64,000 bases of DNA, taken from contig JAKPKV010000020.1 in the NCBI GenBank assembly GCA_029553475.1, positions 1-64,000 of the forward strand, written 5' to 3'. A model generated the notes under the pieces. The model did no database searches. It saw only the letters and a list, made by a program, of their open reading frames with translations, and was not told the origin of the DNA. This DNA is from Armatimonadota bacterium (GTDB taxonomy: Bacteria; Armatimonadota; Hebobacteria; CAIYQO01). Numbering within the stretch: the first letter of the stretch is position 1; every line of letters starts with the position of its first letter. Of this stretch, positions 7,472 through 15,867 are shown piece by piece. Position numbers and translations under genes: made by a program.

Positions 7472-8164
7472 TCAGAACAGCGCTTTCGTGTACGCCGCGC
7501 CGATCCACTGGTGATCGCCGTAGGTGCCGGCCTTGAGGGTGAGGCCGGGGAGGCTCTGCGGCATGAAGGTGAGGCCGGTGATGAGGTCGGTGCCGTCGTG
7601 GATGGCGACCGCGCCGATCTGCGGGGTGATGAGGAACTGCGCGCCGCCGAAGAAGCCGTTGTGGCGCGCTTCGCCGAGCAGCGTCCAGTCGGCGTTGCCA
7701 TAGCTCAGGTGCAGGCGCGCCAGCGGCGGCCCCGGCTGCTCGCCGAGGAAGAACGTCTTCGCGGCGGAGACGAAAAAGGAGGTGTCTTCGGAGAGATTCG
7801 CTACCGCCGGGTTGTTCGTGGTCCGCTCGCCGGTGATGTTGCGCGCGCCGATCACCACGTCGGGGGTGGCCGCCGTCTCGGAGAGCACCTTCACGCTGGC
7901 GACGAGGACGGTGGAGACTTTGTCGTTATCCACGTCGGCGCGGTGCAGGTCCAGCTCCAGCCAGTCGGTGACGCCCACGTAGAGCGTCTGATACCAGACG
8001 TTTTGCGGGGCAGCGGGCGGCAGGTCCAGGTTCAGGTAGTAGGCGGCCACTTCCACCTCGCCCTTCTTCAACTGGTTGGCGGTGGGCATGGTCACGATGT
8101 CGGCGGCCAGCGCCAACCCCGCGCACAGCGCGAGGGCAAGGGTGATGAGCAATTTCCGCATCAT
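7472..8164 (-). CDS. Secreted protein, probable outer-membrane beta-barrel
   Basis: A 230-residue protein with a clear Sec signal peptide, MMRKLLITLALALCAGLALA, cleaved before ADIV. The mature part is rich in alternating polar/hydrophobic strands (EVEVAAYYLNLDL, WYQTLYVGVTDWLELDLH, ARLHLSYGNADWTLLGEARHNG). It ends in a strand closing with Phe (QWIGAAYTKALF), as expected for a small barrel porin or YjbH-like protein. No enzyme motif is visible. It is monocistronic and convergent with the DeoR gene. The function is not recognised; the barrel call is structural inference. Confidence 0.6.
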   Translation of the reverse strand: MMRKLLITLALALCAGLALAADIVTMPTANQLKKGEVEVAAYYLNLDLPPAAPQNVWYQTLYVGVTDWLELDLHRADVDNDKVSTVLVASVKVLSETAATPDVVIGARNITGERTTNNPAVANLSEDTSFFVSAAKTFFLGEQPGPPLARLHLSYGNADWTLLGEARHNGFFGGAQFLITPQIGAVAIHDGTDLITGLTFMPQSLPGLTLKAGTYGDHQWIGAAYTKALF

Positions 8165-8242
8165 CGGCTCCTTTCGGGGGTTGAGGATATTGGGTGTATT
8201 CTACGAGAGGGGATTATTACCTTCCGGTAAGTAACAGGTGTA

Positions 8243-9370
8243 TCAGCATAACCGGCCGAACATGATGCGCTCTTTCCGGCCATCGGAAGTATCGCCCTGG
8301 GTGACGGTCAGGTAGATCGTCCCGTCGTATTCGCGGAAGGTCGGATACTGAAAGGATTGCTCGGTGGCGAAGCGATACATGCGCGTCCAGTGGGCGCCGT
8401 CGGGCGACACGTCCAGATTGAAGACCGACCGGAAGGCGCCGTTCACGCGCGTCGCCTCCTGCCAGCCGAGATAATACAGCTCGCCGAAACGGTTGAAGGT
8501 CGGCTTCGAGTTCGTGCCGTTCCGAATCTCCTCCCGGTAGACGTGTTCGCTCCAGGTGAGGCCGTCCCGGCTGTGGGTGAACATGTAGTTGCCGTCGCGG
8601 TTCTCCTGGCGCGAGATAGCCGCCCACGTGCCGTCGGGCAGGCGTTCCACCGCCGACTCAGTCAATTTGGCCTCATTGGGCAGGAAATAGTCGCCAAGGA
8701 CGGTCAGGCGGTCCATCTCGCCGTTCAACGTCGCCCAGGCGTTTTGTCCGCCGGCAAAATTGTTCAGCACCGCGTAGACCTGCCCGTCAAAGCGCTTGAA
8801 GCCGTCAATCATATACAGCCCGTGCATGACCGGCGCGCCGCGAAAGCCTTTCGCGGCGGCGTGCCGGTGCAGGTACTGTGGCTGCATGGGGAAGACGCCC
8901 TGGTCGGTGGCCAGCTCCACCGGATGGATCGTCTCTAGGAAGGTCCCGCGAGTCAGATCATAATCACGGTACCACGTCTGCGATTCCCGCGCGCCCGGGT
9001 CCTCGCTGGCGAAAAAGCAGCGCAGCGTTCGCGCGTCCTGCTGAATGATGCGCGGCACGAAGCAGGCGCCGGCGGGCAGCGCGGCGTTGGCGTAGGCCAT
9101 CTCCGAGGCGGCGAAGGTGACGGTCTGCTCCACCTGCCCGCTCGCGAGGTTCACGATGGACAGCGCGGTATAGACGAACGGCCAATTCGGCGCCTCGCCG
9201 GGCTGCACGTCATTGGCCATGTAGACGATGTACGCGTTGCCGTCATGGAGGAGGAAATCGCTGTCGTGCGCCCCTTTCACCGTGGGCAGGCAGATATTGC
9301 GCAGCGACGCGAGCACGCGGCCGCCGGCGGCGGTCGGGTCCCAATCGGACGGCGGCAGGGGGGCCGGCAT
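8243..9370 (-). CDS. Sialidase-fold-like (beta-propeller) hypothetical protein
   Basis: A 375-residue protein with no signal peptide. It contains short blade-like repeats reminiscent of exo-sialidase and glycosidase propellers: FTHSRDGLTWSEHV, NLDVSPDGAHWTRMYRF, VKGAHDSDFLLHDGNAYIVY. The S-x-D-G-x-x-W repeats resemble Asp-boxes. Catalytic residues cannot be assigned with confidence. ATG 9370 was chosen because GGGAGCG lies 8 nt upstream; the frame extends to a GTG at 9406. It is monocistronic with no sugar-processing neighbours. It could be a non-enzymatic propeller. Confidence 0.5.
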   Translation of the reverse strand: MPAPLPPSDWDPTAAGGRVLASLRNICLPTVKGAHDSDFLLHDGNAYIVYMANDVQPGEAPNWPFVYTALSIVNLASGQVEQTVTFAASEMAYANAALPAGACFVPRIIQQDARTLRCFFASEDPGARESQTWYRDYDLTRGTFLETIHPVELATDQGVFPMQPQYLHRHAAAKGFRGAPVMHGLYMIDGFKRFDGQVYAVLNNFAGGQNAWATLNGEMDRLTVLGDYFLPNEAKLTESAVERLPDGTWAAISRQENRDGNYMFTHSRDGLTWSEHVYREEIRNGTNSKPTFNRFGELYYLGWQEATRVNGAFRSVFNLDVSPDGAHWTRMYRFATEQSFQYPTFREYDGTIYLTVTQGDTSDGRKERIMFGRLC

Positions 9371-9527
9371 GGTCTGGCACGCTCCCGATGACGATTTCAC
9401 CAGCACCGTCGCGCTGATGAGTTATCGTTGAGTTCTCTCGCGGGGGGATGATTCCTGCGAAATCTCCCGCGGTGAGGGGAGGAATAGGATAAAAGGTCGA
9501 AAACCCCGCGCCCGCGTGCCCAGTGTC

Positions 9528-9649
9528 TAACTGTAGTGGGCCGTCACGATGTACCTTGCTCTGCGCACCGACCGCTGGTAGGGAACGCCACGGCGGGTGT
9601 TCCCGACGATGGACGAGACAAGGTGCAACGTGACGACCCGCTACAGATA
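9528..9649. repeat. 122-bp inverted-repeat element, family D
   Basis: The left arm (9528-9558, starting TAACTGTAGTGGG) and right arm (9619-9649, ending CCGCTACAGATA) are complements with 5 mismatches over 31 nt. A smaller hairpin around GGGAACGCC/GGGTGTTCCC lies inside. An extra solo copy of the right arm (CAACGTGACGACCCGCTACA) is at 9777-9796, and a degenerate one lies near 25270-25295. With short GATAGGA repeats at 9645-9670, these fill the 9371-9806 gap; no gene is seen there. Confidence 0.65.
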
Positions 9650-9806
9650 GGAGATAGGAGATAGGAGTACGAGGTAGAGGAGATGATGTCATCCCGAAGG
9701 GATCACCCCCGCCGCCCGCGTCGGCGCCGTCCGATTCCCGTGGGGCGCCCCCGGTCAAGATGGCGAAGCGAGGCGCAACGTGACGACCCGCTACATCTAA
9801 CGGGTA

Positions 9807-12806
9807 TTACCTCTCTCCCCGCTCCCGCTTCTTCTGCAGCAGCTTGCCGGCGGTGCTGGCGGGCGGCGCCGGCGCGGCGGGCGGTGGAGCGGGTGCTGGA
9901 GCGGACGGCGGCGCGGCTTCGGCCGTGATGGGAGACGCGGACGGCGCGGCGGGGCTGCCGGCGGCGCGGGATTGCTCGCGCATCTCGCGCAGGCGCGCGG
10001 CGGCGGTCTCGGCGGGGGCGGTGCGCGCCGCCGTGCCCTTCGCGCCGAGCAGCGGGCCGAGGGTGGCGGAATGCCGCGGCGCGGAGGCCGGGGAGCTGCT
10101 CGTCCACGCGGGCAGGCGCCGCCGCATCGCCTCGCCCAGCAGGCCCATCACCTCGCGCCAGGGCAGCAGCACGCGCCGCACGGTGATATCGAGCATGAAG
10201 AGCAGCGTGAGGATGAGCAGCAGCAGCGGCCACAGGTCCTGCAGCGTGCGCGAGCCGAAGCGCAGCCGGCCAAAGATATCCGCCGCCTTGGGGCCGACCA
10301 CGCCTTGCGCGCGCTCCGCCAGCTCTGCCAGCAGGGCGCGGTTGGGGGTGACGTGCTGGAACTCCGGCGAGTAGGGGATGACTAGCGTGGCCATCTGCAT
10401 GCCCACCACGTCGCCGGCCGTGCCGCGTTCCTCAATGGTCACCACGTAGGGGCCGATTTTGCGCGTCTCGAAGGAGGCTTCGTAGCGGCCGGGGGCGGTC
10501 TGCTCCAGCATCACCAGCTCCTCGGTGGTCTGCGGACCGTCCGGCCCCACCGGCGCCACGTGGGCGACGTGCGCGCGCAGGTCCAGCAGGTTGCGGAACT
10601 CCCCTTCCTTCGTCACCGCCTCCACCACGATGGTGGCCCGCCCGTGCTGCTCCTGCACGGTGGTCTGGAAATTCGCCGTGCCCGTTTGGCGCAGCGTCCA
10701 GCGCATGGCCTGCGTCCAGAAGGCGGGATACCCCTCCCAGGCCAGCCAGTTCACCGCCCAGTGCGCGGAGGCGTCGGAGGTGAAGGCCAGCGAGCGGCCC
10801 AATCCGAAGGTCCACGCCGCCAGCAGCGGATCGTCCTTGTGCGATTTCAACAGCAGCCGCGCGCTGGGCGCGCCCTCGCGAAAACTCGCCGACACGTACC
10901 CTTGCAGCGGCGGCGCGCTCTCCCAGCCGACGCCGCCCATGATGGGGTGCGCGGTGTTCAGCGCGCGCGGGCGGAACGGCTCCTCCACCAGCAGCGATTT
11001 TGCCGCGTACATCACGTCGCGCGAGAAGATTTGCGGCAGATTGCTCATGCGCTCGGCCAGGTACCAGTTGCCGTTGTTCGCCTTCGCGATCTGCTGTTGC
11101 AGCGGCACGTGCGGGTCGTGGCGGGTGCCGAAGCCGATGACGCTCAGGCTGATCTTCTCCCGGCGCATGCGGCGGGCGGTCTCCATGCACGCCGCCGTAT
11201 CCGCCCCGGAGAACACCTCGGTGTCGGCGGCGTCCGCGCAGACGATGACGTGCTTCACCGCCGTGTTCGCGCCGCGAATCTCCTGGTAGGCGGCGTCCAG
11301 CGCCGGCTTGATGAGGATGCCGCCGCCGCCCGGCTGCAGCTTCTCGATCTGCCGGAGGATGCGCGACTTGCCTTCGCCCACCCGCGTCATCTTCACCACG
11401 GCGATTTTATCGGTGTCAAAACCCATCACGCAGACCTGGTCAATGGGCTGCAGCAGGTCCACCGCGGTCATCGCCGCCTCGGCGGCGAGGCGGATCTTCA
11501 TCACCCCGCCCTCGGTCATGCTCATCGAGCCGGAGACGTCAATGACGATCACCAGCGTCATGGACGGCAGCGATTTCTGCTTTTTCATCTCCATGGTGAC
11601 GGGCAGCGCCTCCTCGATGGCCGTCTTATAATAGCCGCCCGCGCCAAAACTCTCGTCGCCGCCCACCATGGCGAACCCCATGCCGGTGTCGCGCACGGCG
11701 GCGCGCAGGATGCTCATCTGCGCCGGCGACATCCGCCAGGCGGGCACGTTGGCGAAGAGCACGCTGTCATACTGCGCGCACTCGGCCAGCGAGGCGGGGA
11801 TGGCGTCCGGCCCGCCGGTGACCACCTGCACCCGGTGCGCCCGCAGCGCGGCGGCGACGTGCGCGCCGTCGCCCGGTACGTTCTCCACCACCAGCACCTT
11901 CGGCTTGCCGGCGACGCGGGTGAAGGCGGTGGCGGTGTTGTTGTCGGCGATGGTGTCGGCGCCGGGCTTCACGTTCAGCGCGGCGCGGTATTGGTAGAGG
12001 CCGCCCTTCGTGGTGGTCTGCTCAAAGGTGATGAGGGTGGCGCCGGGCTTCAGGTGGACGGGACGCGTCTCCACGGGCGCATCGTCGCGGTACAGCGTCA
12101 CCGTGCCGTCGGTCTCGTGCAGCGCTTCCGCCACCACCGTCACCGGGAAGGGCGCGCCCTCCTTCACCTCGCGCGGCGCCGTCATGTGGCGCAGCAGCGC
12201 CTCGCCGCGATGCAGGTCGCGCTCCAGCGGCACCACGGAAATGCGCACGTCGCTGGACACGGCCAGCGCGGTTTGGTCCAGCGCGTTGCCCAGGTTCTCG
12301 TTGCCGTCGCTGAAGAGCACGATCTGCTTGCCCGATTCCTGCGGGAAGCTGGCCATGGCGAGCTGGATGCCGGCGGCGATGTCGGAGCGCGAGGAGCCGG
12401 GGGTGGAGATGATGCTGCTGATTTGCGCGCGCGCGTCGAATTCTTCCGGCGCGCGGTCGAGCAGCGCCTCGGCGCCGAAGGCCACCAGCGCGAACTGGTC
12501 GCCGGGGCGCATCCGCGTGCGCGCTTCGTTGATGAAGGCGAACAGCGCCTTCTCCGCCTGCGGCGAGCGGGCCACGCTGTCTGAGCGGTCCACCACGAAG
12601 ATGGTGCACAGGGTCTGGGTGGGGCGCACGAGCTGGATGCCGGCCAGCGCCAGCACCAGCAGTGTGAGCAGCAGCAGGCGCAAGCCCGCCGCGAGCCGCC
12701 CCCGCTCGCGCCCGAGGTCCGCCAGGCTGCGGCGCATCACCCACAGCGTGTAGACCCACACCAGCGGCAGCAGGAGCAGAAAATGCGGATGTGAGAACCG
12801 GAGCAT
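9807..12806 (-). CDS. Large membrane protein with two von Willebrand A domains
   Basis: A 999-residue protein resembling BatA-type and glutamine-amidotransferase-like VWA membrane proteins. It starts with two hydrophobic helices (FLLLLPLVWVYTLWV; LLLLTLLVLALAGIQ). The first VWA domain (about 67-225) has the weakened metal site VVDRSDSV and VLFSDGNEN. A class-I amidotransferase-like segment (about 320-400) has GGDESFGAGGYY. The second VWA domain (about 425-580) has the intact MIDAS motif VIDVSGSMS. A Pro/Ala/Thr-rich tail follows a C-terminal helix near 870 (LWPLLLLILTLLFMLDI). Such proteins often work with MoxR ATPases, but none is nearby. ATG 12806 begins MLRFSHPHFL, typical of the family. 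Function is otherwise unknown. Confidence 0.8.
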   Translation of the reverse strand: MLRFSHPHFLLLLPLVWVYTLWVMRRSLADLGRERGRLAAGLRLLLLTLLVLALAGIQLVRPTQTLCTIFVVDRSDSVARSPQAEKALFAFINEARTRMRPGDQFALVAFGAEALLDRAPEEFDARAQISSIISTPGSSRSDIAAGIQLAMASFPQESGKQIVLFSDGNENLGNALDQTALAVSSDVRISVVPLERDLHRGEALLRHMTAPREVKEGAPFPVTVVAEALHETDGTVTLYRDDAPVETRPVHLKPGATLITFEQTTTKGGLYQYRAALNVKPGADTIADNNTATAFTRVAGKPKVLVVENVPGDGAHVAAALRAHRVQVVTGGPDAIPASLAECAQYDSVLFANVPAWRMSPAQMSILRAAVRDTGMGFAMVGGDESFGAGGYYKTAIEEALPVTMEMKKQKSLPSMTLVIVIDVSGSMSMTEGGVMKIRLAAEAAMTAVDLLQPIDQVCVMGFDTDKIAVVKMTRVGEGKSRILRQIEKLQPGGGGILIKPALDAAYQEIRGANTAVKHVIVCADAADTEVFSGADTAACMETARRMRREKISLSVIGFGTRHDPHVPLQQQIAKANNGNWYLAERMSNLPQIFSRDVMYAAKSLLVEEPFRPRALNTAHPIMGGVGWESAPPLQGYVSASFREGAPSARLLLKSHKDDPLLAAWTFGLGRSLAFTSDASAHWAVNWLAWEGYPAFWTQAMRWTLRQTGTANFQTTVQEQHGRATIVVEAVTKEGEFRNLLDLRAHVAHVAPVGPDGPQTTEELVMLEQTAPGRYEASFETRKIGPYVVTIEERGTAGDVVGMQMATLVIPYSPEFQHVTPNRALLAELAERAQGVVGPKAADIFGRLRFGSRTLQDLWPLLLLILTLLFMLDITVRRVLLPWREVMGLLGEAMRRRLPAWTSSSPASAPRHSATLGPLLGAKGTAARTAPAETAAARLREMREQSRAAGSPAAPSASPITAEAAPPSAPAPAPPPAAPAPPASTAGKLLQKKRERGER

Positions 12807-12849
12807 CCCTCACCGTCCCCGGCGGCGCCGTCCCGGCCCGCCGTCGTGT

Positions 12850-12926
12850 ATTATACCCGTTTCACCGGAGGATGTGCTATGGCGGGGCCGGCCCACCTTT
12901 CCACCGGACGATGTGTTTGCTATACT
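12850..12926 (+). promoter_or_regulatory. Duplicated motif and -10 box upstream of xerC
   Basis: CACCGGAGGATGTG and CACCGGACGATGTG occur about 47 nt apart. The second is followed by TTTGCTATACT, an extended -10 box ending at 12926, about 148 nt before xerC. No clear -35 is seen. Confidence 0.3.
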
Positions 12927-12984
12927 GTTGACAATCCTGTTGCTGTACCACGTAACGATCGTGGAGCAGCACGACCCTCACTCC

Positions 12985-13013
12985 CTCCCCCGCTCCCAGC
13001 GGGAGCGGGGGAG
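12985..13013. repeat. CTCCCCCGCTCCC hairpin
   Basis: A 13-nt perfect inverted repeat with loop AGC, one of the dispersed C/G-run palindromes in this window. It lies within the transcribed leader expected for xerC. Confidence 0.5.
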
Positions 13014-13074
13014 AGCTAACGTAGCGGTATTGATACTGTCGAGGGTCGCGTTGATGGCGTGAGCCGAGGCAGCG

Positions 13075-14046
13075 ATGACGACAGAGAGCCAACAGCCGAG
13101 AGCCGAGAGCCCACTGCCGACAGCGGACAGCCCGCTGCAGCCGTGGCTGGACGCCTACCTGGAGTACCTGGCGACGGTGCGCCGGGCGTCGCCGCACACG
13201 GTGAAGGGGTATACCGAGGATCTGCTGCAATTCCAGCGGTTCGCCGAGGGGCGGGGGTGCGGGTGCTGGACGCAGGTGACGACGCGTGACGTGCGGCGCT
13301 TCCTGGCGGCGCGCATGGGGGAGGGCGCGGCGCGCGCCTCGGTGGGACGAAAACTCTCCGCCGTGCGCGGCTTCTTCGGCTTCCTCGTCGCCCGCCGCCT
13401 GCGCGAGGACGACCCCACGGTGGGCCTGCGCGCGCCCAAACTGCACGAGCGCCTGCCGCATTTTCTGGAGGAGGACGAGATGGCGGCGCTGCTGGGCGCG
13501 CCCGACCTCTCCACTCCCGGCGGCCTGCGCGACCGGGCGATCCTGGAGACGCTGTATGCCTCCGGCATGCGCGTCTCCGAGCTGACGGCGCTGAACCTGG
13601 ACGCCCTCGACGCCGCGGACGGCACCGCCGGGCTGCTGGCGCTGCGCGTGCTGGGCAAGGGCCGCAAGCAGCGGGTGGTCCTGCTGGGCGAGGAGGCGGT
13701 GGCGGCGCTGCGGGCCTATCGCGACGGCGGCCGGCCGGCGCTGCTGGCGCGGCGGGAAGGGCCGGATGACGGCGCGCTCTTCCTCAATCGCTCCGGCACG
13801 CGGCTGACCGCCCGGAGCGTGGCGCGGATGCTGCATACGCACGTCATGCGCGCCTGCGCCCGCCACGGCATCAGCCCGCACGCCCTGCGCCACACCTTCG
13901 CCACCCACCTGCTCAACCACGGCGCCGACCTGCGCACCGTGCAGCAGTTGCTCGGCCACGTCTCGCTGGCGACCACGGAGGTCTACACCCACGTCTCCGC
14001 CCGCCGTCTGCGCGAAGTCTACGAGCAGGCCCACCCGCGGGCGTGA
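13075..14046 (+). CDS. xerC: Tyrosine recombinase XerC/XerD type
   Basis: A 323-residue site-specific recombinase that resolves chromosome dimers at dif. The N-terminal SAM-like core-binding domain runs about 20-105 (YLEYLATVRRASPHTVKGY). The catalytic domain contains the Arg in ASGMRVSELTAL, Lys in VLGKGRKQRVV, HALRHTFATHLL (H-x-x-R), LLGHVSLATTEVYTH and the nucleophile Tyr in that last motif. All catalytic positions are present. The length is normal for XerC/D rather than phage integrases, and no prophage or attachment site is adjacent. Whether it is XerC or XerD cannot be decided from one copy. Confidence 0.85.
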   Translation: MTTESQQPRAESPLPTADSPLQPWLDAYLEYLATVRRASPHTVKGYTEDLLQFQRFAEGRGCGCWTQVTTRDVRRFLAARMGEGAARASVGRKLSAVRGFFGFLVARRLREDDPTVGLRAPKLHERLPHFLEEDEMAALLGAPDLSTPGGLRDRAILETLYASGMRVSELTALNLDALDAADGTAGLLALRVLGKGRKQRVVLLGEEAVAALRAYRDGGRPALLARREGPDDGALFLNRSGTRLTARSVARMLHTHVMRACARHGISPHALRHTFATHLLNHGADLRTVQQLLGHVSLATTEVYTHVSARRLREVYEQAHPRA

Positions 14047-14051
14047 CCGTT

Positions 14052-14093
14052 ATCGGCAAAATAACGGCAATTCATCGGCATTTTAACGGCAAT
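14052..14093. repeat. Two 20-bp near-identical direct repeats
   Basis: ATCGGCAAAATAACGGCAAT (14052-14071) and ATCGGCATTTTAACGGCAAT (14074-14093) are spaced by 2 nt, between xerC and the rhomboid gene. The period of 22 bp (two helical turns) would suit cooperative protein binding. Confidence 0.6.
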
Positions 14094-14152
14094 GCCGACA
14101 TCAAACACCAACCCTGCCGCCGGCGGAGGGGGCAGATCAGGAGGATCAGGTC

Positions 14153-15442
14153 ATGGGGTTTCCGATTCCGGTTTCGTTGCTCTCATTCTGGGTGGATCGC
14201 AAGCGCAAACACCCTCCCTACGCGACCTACACGATTATCGCCATCTGCGTCCTGGTCTACGCGTTCTTCTGGATCCAGTCCATCGCGACGGCGCTGGGGG
14301 GCGGCGATTGGCAATTTTTTCAGCAGACGTATCTCACCAACAATGCGCTGGTGTTCAGCGATCCCTCGATACTCGGCTTCTTCATGCACGCCTTCACGCA
14401 TATCAGCTTTTATCATCTCTTTTTCAACATGCTGGAGTTGTGGCTCATCGGCTGCATCCTGGAAGACGCCATCGGCACGCCGCTGTATGTGCTGTTTTAT
14501 TTCACCAGCCTTATCGTCGCCATGCTCCTGACCGGCCTGGTGATGCATCTCTTCGTGCCCGATGACCTCGGCGTGTATAATATGGGCGCGTCCGGCGCGC
14601 TCTCCGGCGTGGTGGGCTGGGCGGCCTTCCGCCACTACCGCCTGCGCGTGCTGACGCTGCCGGCGATCCTCATTCCCCTCCCGTTCCCGCCGGGCATGTT
14701 CATCCTCCCGGTGTGGAAGCCGTTCTGGATGCCGTTCTGGATCAGCGCGGGGTATTTTACCGTGCAGGAAGTCTGGAATGGCGTGGCGCAGATCGTCTCC
14801 GGCGCATCCAGCGGCGTCGCGCATTGGGCGCACCTTGGGGGGCTCCTCATGGGCGTTGCCGCCGCCTGCCTGTTCAAATCCACGAAGGACGAGCAATATG
14901 ATTACGCCGTGGAAGACGCCAACCGGGTGATCAGCGGGCGGGCGTCGCGGGCGACGGTGCAGCAGAACCTGGAGCGGCTGAATCGCGAGCGTCCGGATGA
15001 TCCGCAGGCGCTGGAAGCGCTGGCGAAGCTGCATACGGCGCAGGGGCGGGTGGATGACGCGCGGCAGTGCTACATCGGGGCGATCAACAACTACCTGCGC
15101 GCGCACGACAACCGGGCGGCCGCCGACGCCTACATGCAGATGGTGCTGGCCCTGCCGCCCACGGCGCTGGACCCGCGCCTGCAGATCGGGGTGGGCAACG
15201 CGCTGGAGGCCATCGGTCGGTATCGGGACGCGCTGATGGCCTATGAGGAAGTCATCGAAAACCATCCCACCAGTGACGAAGCGCAGACCGCGCTGCTGCG
15301 CGGCGCGCAGCTCCGCCTGCGCCACCTGAACGACCCCGTGCAGGCCGAGTGGATGCTGCGCGCCCTCATCGAGGACCATCCCGCCTCGCCCTGGGTGCCG
15401 GTGGCGCGCCAGCGCCTGCAGGAGATGGGGAAGATGCCGTAG
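14153..15442 (+). CDS. Rhomboid intramembrane serine protease with C-terminal TPR region
   Basis: A 429-residue membrane protease. The rhomboid core (about 20-240) has HAFTHISFYHLFFNMLELW (the H-x-x-x-N helix), YNMGASGALSGVVGW with the catalytic Ser in GASG, and the catalytic His in GVAHWAHLGGLLMG. Six or seven transmembrane segments are evident. After about residue 250 comes a soluble helical region with tetratricopeptide-like repeats (DPQALEALAKLHTAQGRVDD; GRYRDALMAYEEVIENHP), often seen in Armatimonadota and Bacteroidota rhomboids and probably used for partner binding. ATG 14153 follows CAGGAGGATCAGGTC. It is convergent with the secreted-protein gene at 15868 across a repeat-filled gap. 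Confidence 0.88.
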   Translation: MGFPIPVSLLSFWVDRKRKHPPYATYTIIAICVLVYAFFWIQSIATALGGGDWQFFQQTYLTNNALVFSDPSILGFFMHAFTHISFYHLFFNMLELWLIGCILEDAIGTPLYVLFYFTSLIVAMLLTGLVMHLFVPDDLGVYNMGASGALSGVVGWAAFRHYRLRVLTLPAILIPLPFPPGMFILPVWKPFWMPFWISAGYFTVQEVWNGVAQIVSGASSGVAHWAHLGGLLMGVAAACLFKSTKDEQYDYAVEDANRVISGRASRATVQQNLERLNRERPDDPQALEALAKLHTAQGRVDDARQCYIGAINNYLRAHDNRAAADAYMQMVLALPPTALDPRLQIGVGNALEAIGRYRDALMAYEEVIENHPTSDEAQTALLRGAQLRLRHLNDPVQAEWMLRALIEDHPASPWVPVARQRLQEMGKMP

Positions 15443-15497
15443 GAATTGAGAATGGAGAATGGAGAATTGAGAATGGAGAATTGAGAATGGAGAATGG
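15443..15497. repeat. Short tandem repeat GAATTGAGAATGGA
   Basis: Three to four imperfect copies of a 12-20-nt unit built from GAATTGAGAATGGAGAAT directly follow the rhomboid stop codon. It is AT-rich against the background. Too short and too regular for a CRISPR array. Confidence 0.7.
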
Positions 15498-15550
15498 GGG
15501 TGCTCGGTATTGGGTGAAGCTAGGGCTTCATCACCGATTCCCATGAAACG

Positions 15551-15737
15551 GTATCACTGGGACTGACCGCGCATGGCCAGCTTGGCAAGCAGTGGCATCA
15601 CTGCGCACCCGTGTTGGGTTCAGCTTAGCCGTGCCATGCGTAGTCTGTCCCTTCAGCGCCGGGACCAAACTATCAAGATGTTCACCCGGAGATGGTGCCT
15701 CCGCCCGGACGGCGAGGAGGCATGGGATGATTGTCAC
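15551..15737 (+). repeat. Dispersed 187-bp repeat, copy C1
   Basis: This block is strongly similar to the reverse complement of 60082-60267. Shared landmarks in order are GGGACTGACYGCGCATGGCC, ATGCGTAGTCTGTCCCTTC and GGGACCAAACTATCAA. A hairpin (CACACGCCCGG / CCGGGCGTGTGTG, about 15803-15850) follows. Together with the tandem repeat these account for most of 15443-15867; no gene was recognised. Confidence 0.8.
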
Positions 15738-15867
15738 CGCATTATCCCGCACGAATACACGCTGGTGTAGACATGACGGAGTAGCAGCACTGTCCATGAA
15801 GCGCACACGCCCGGCTGACGCTTGAGCACGCGCCGCCGGGCGTGTGTGGTATTGCCATCGGGCTGGT

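Noticed and set aside
13075-14046. XerC-like gene as an integrase of an integrated element
   Set aside because: Normal Xer length and motifs, housekeeping neighbours, and no attachment-site duplication or phage genes nearby.
15443-15497. Possible CRISPR or regulatory array
   Set aside because: The units are short, contiguous, without spacers and only three or four in number. It is a simple tandem repeat.
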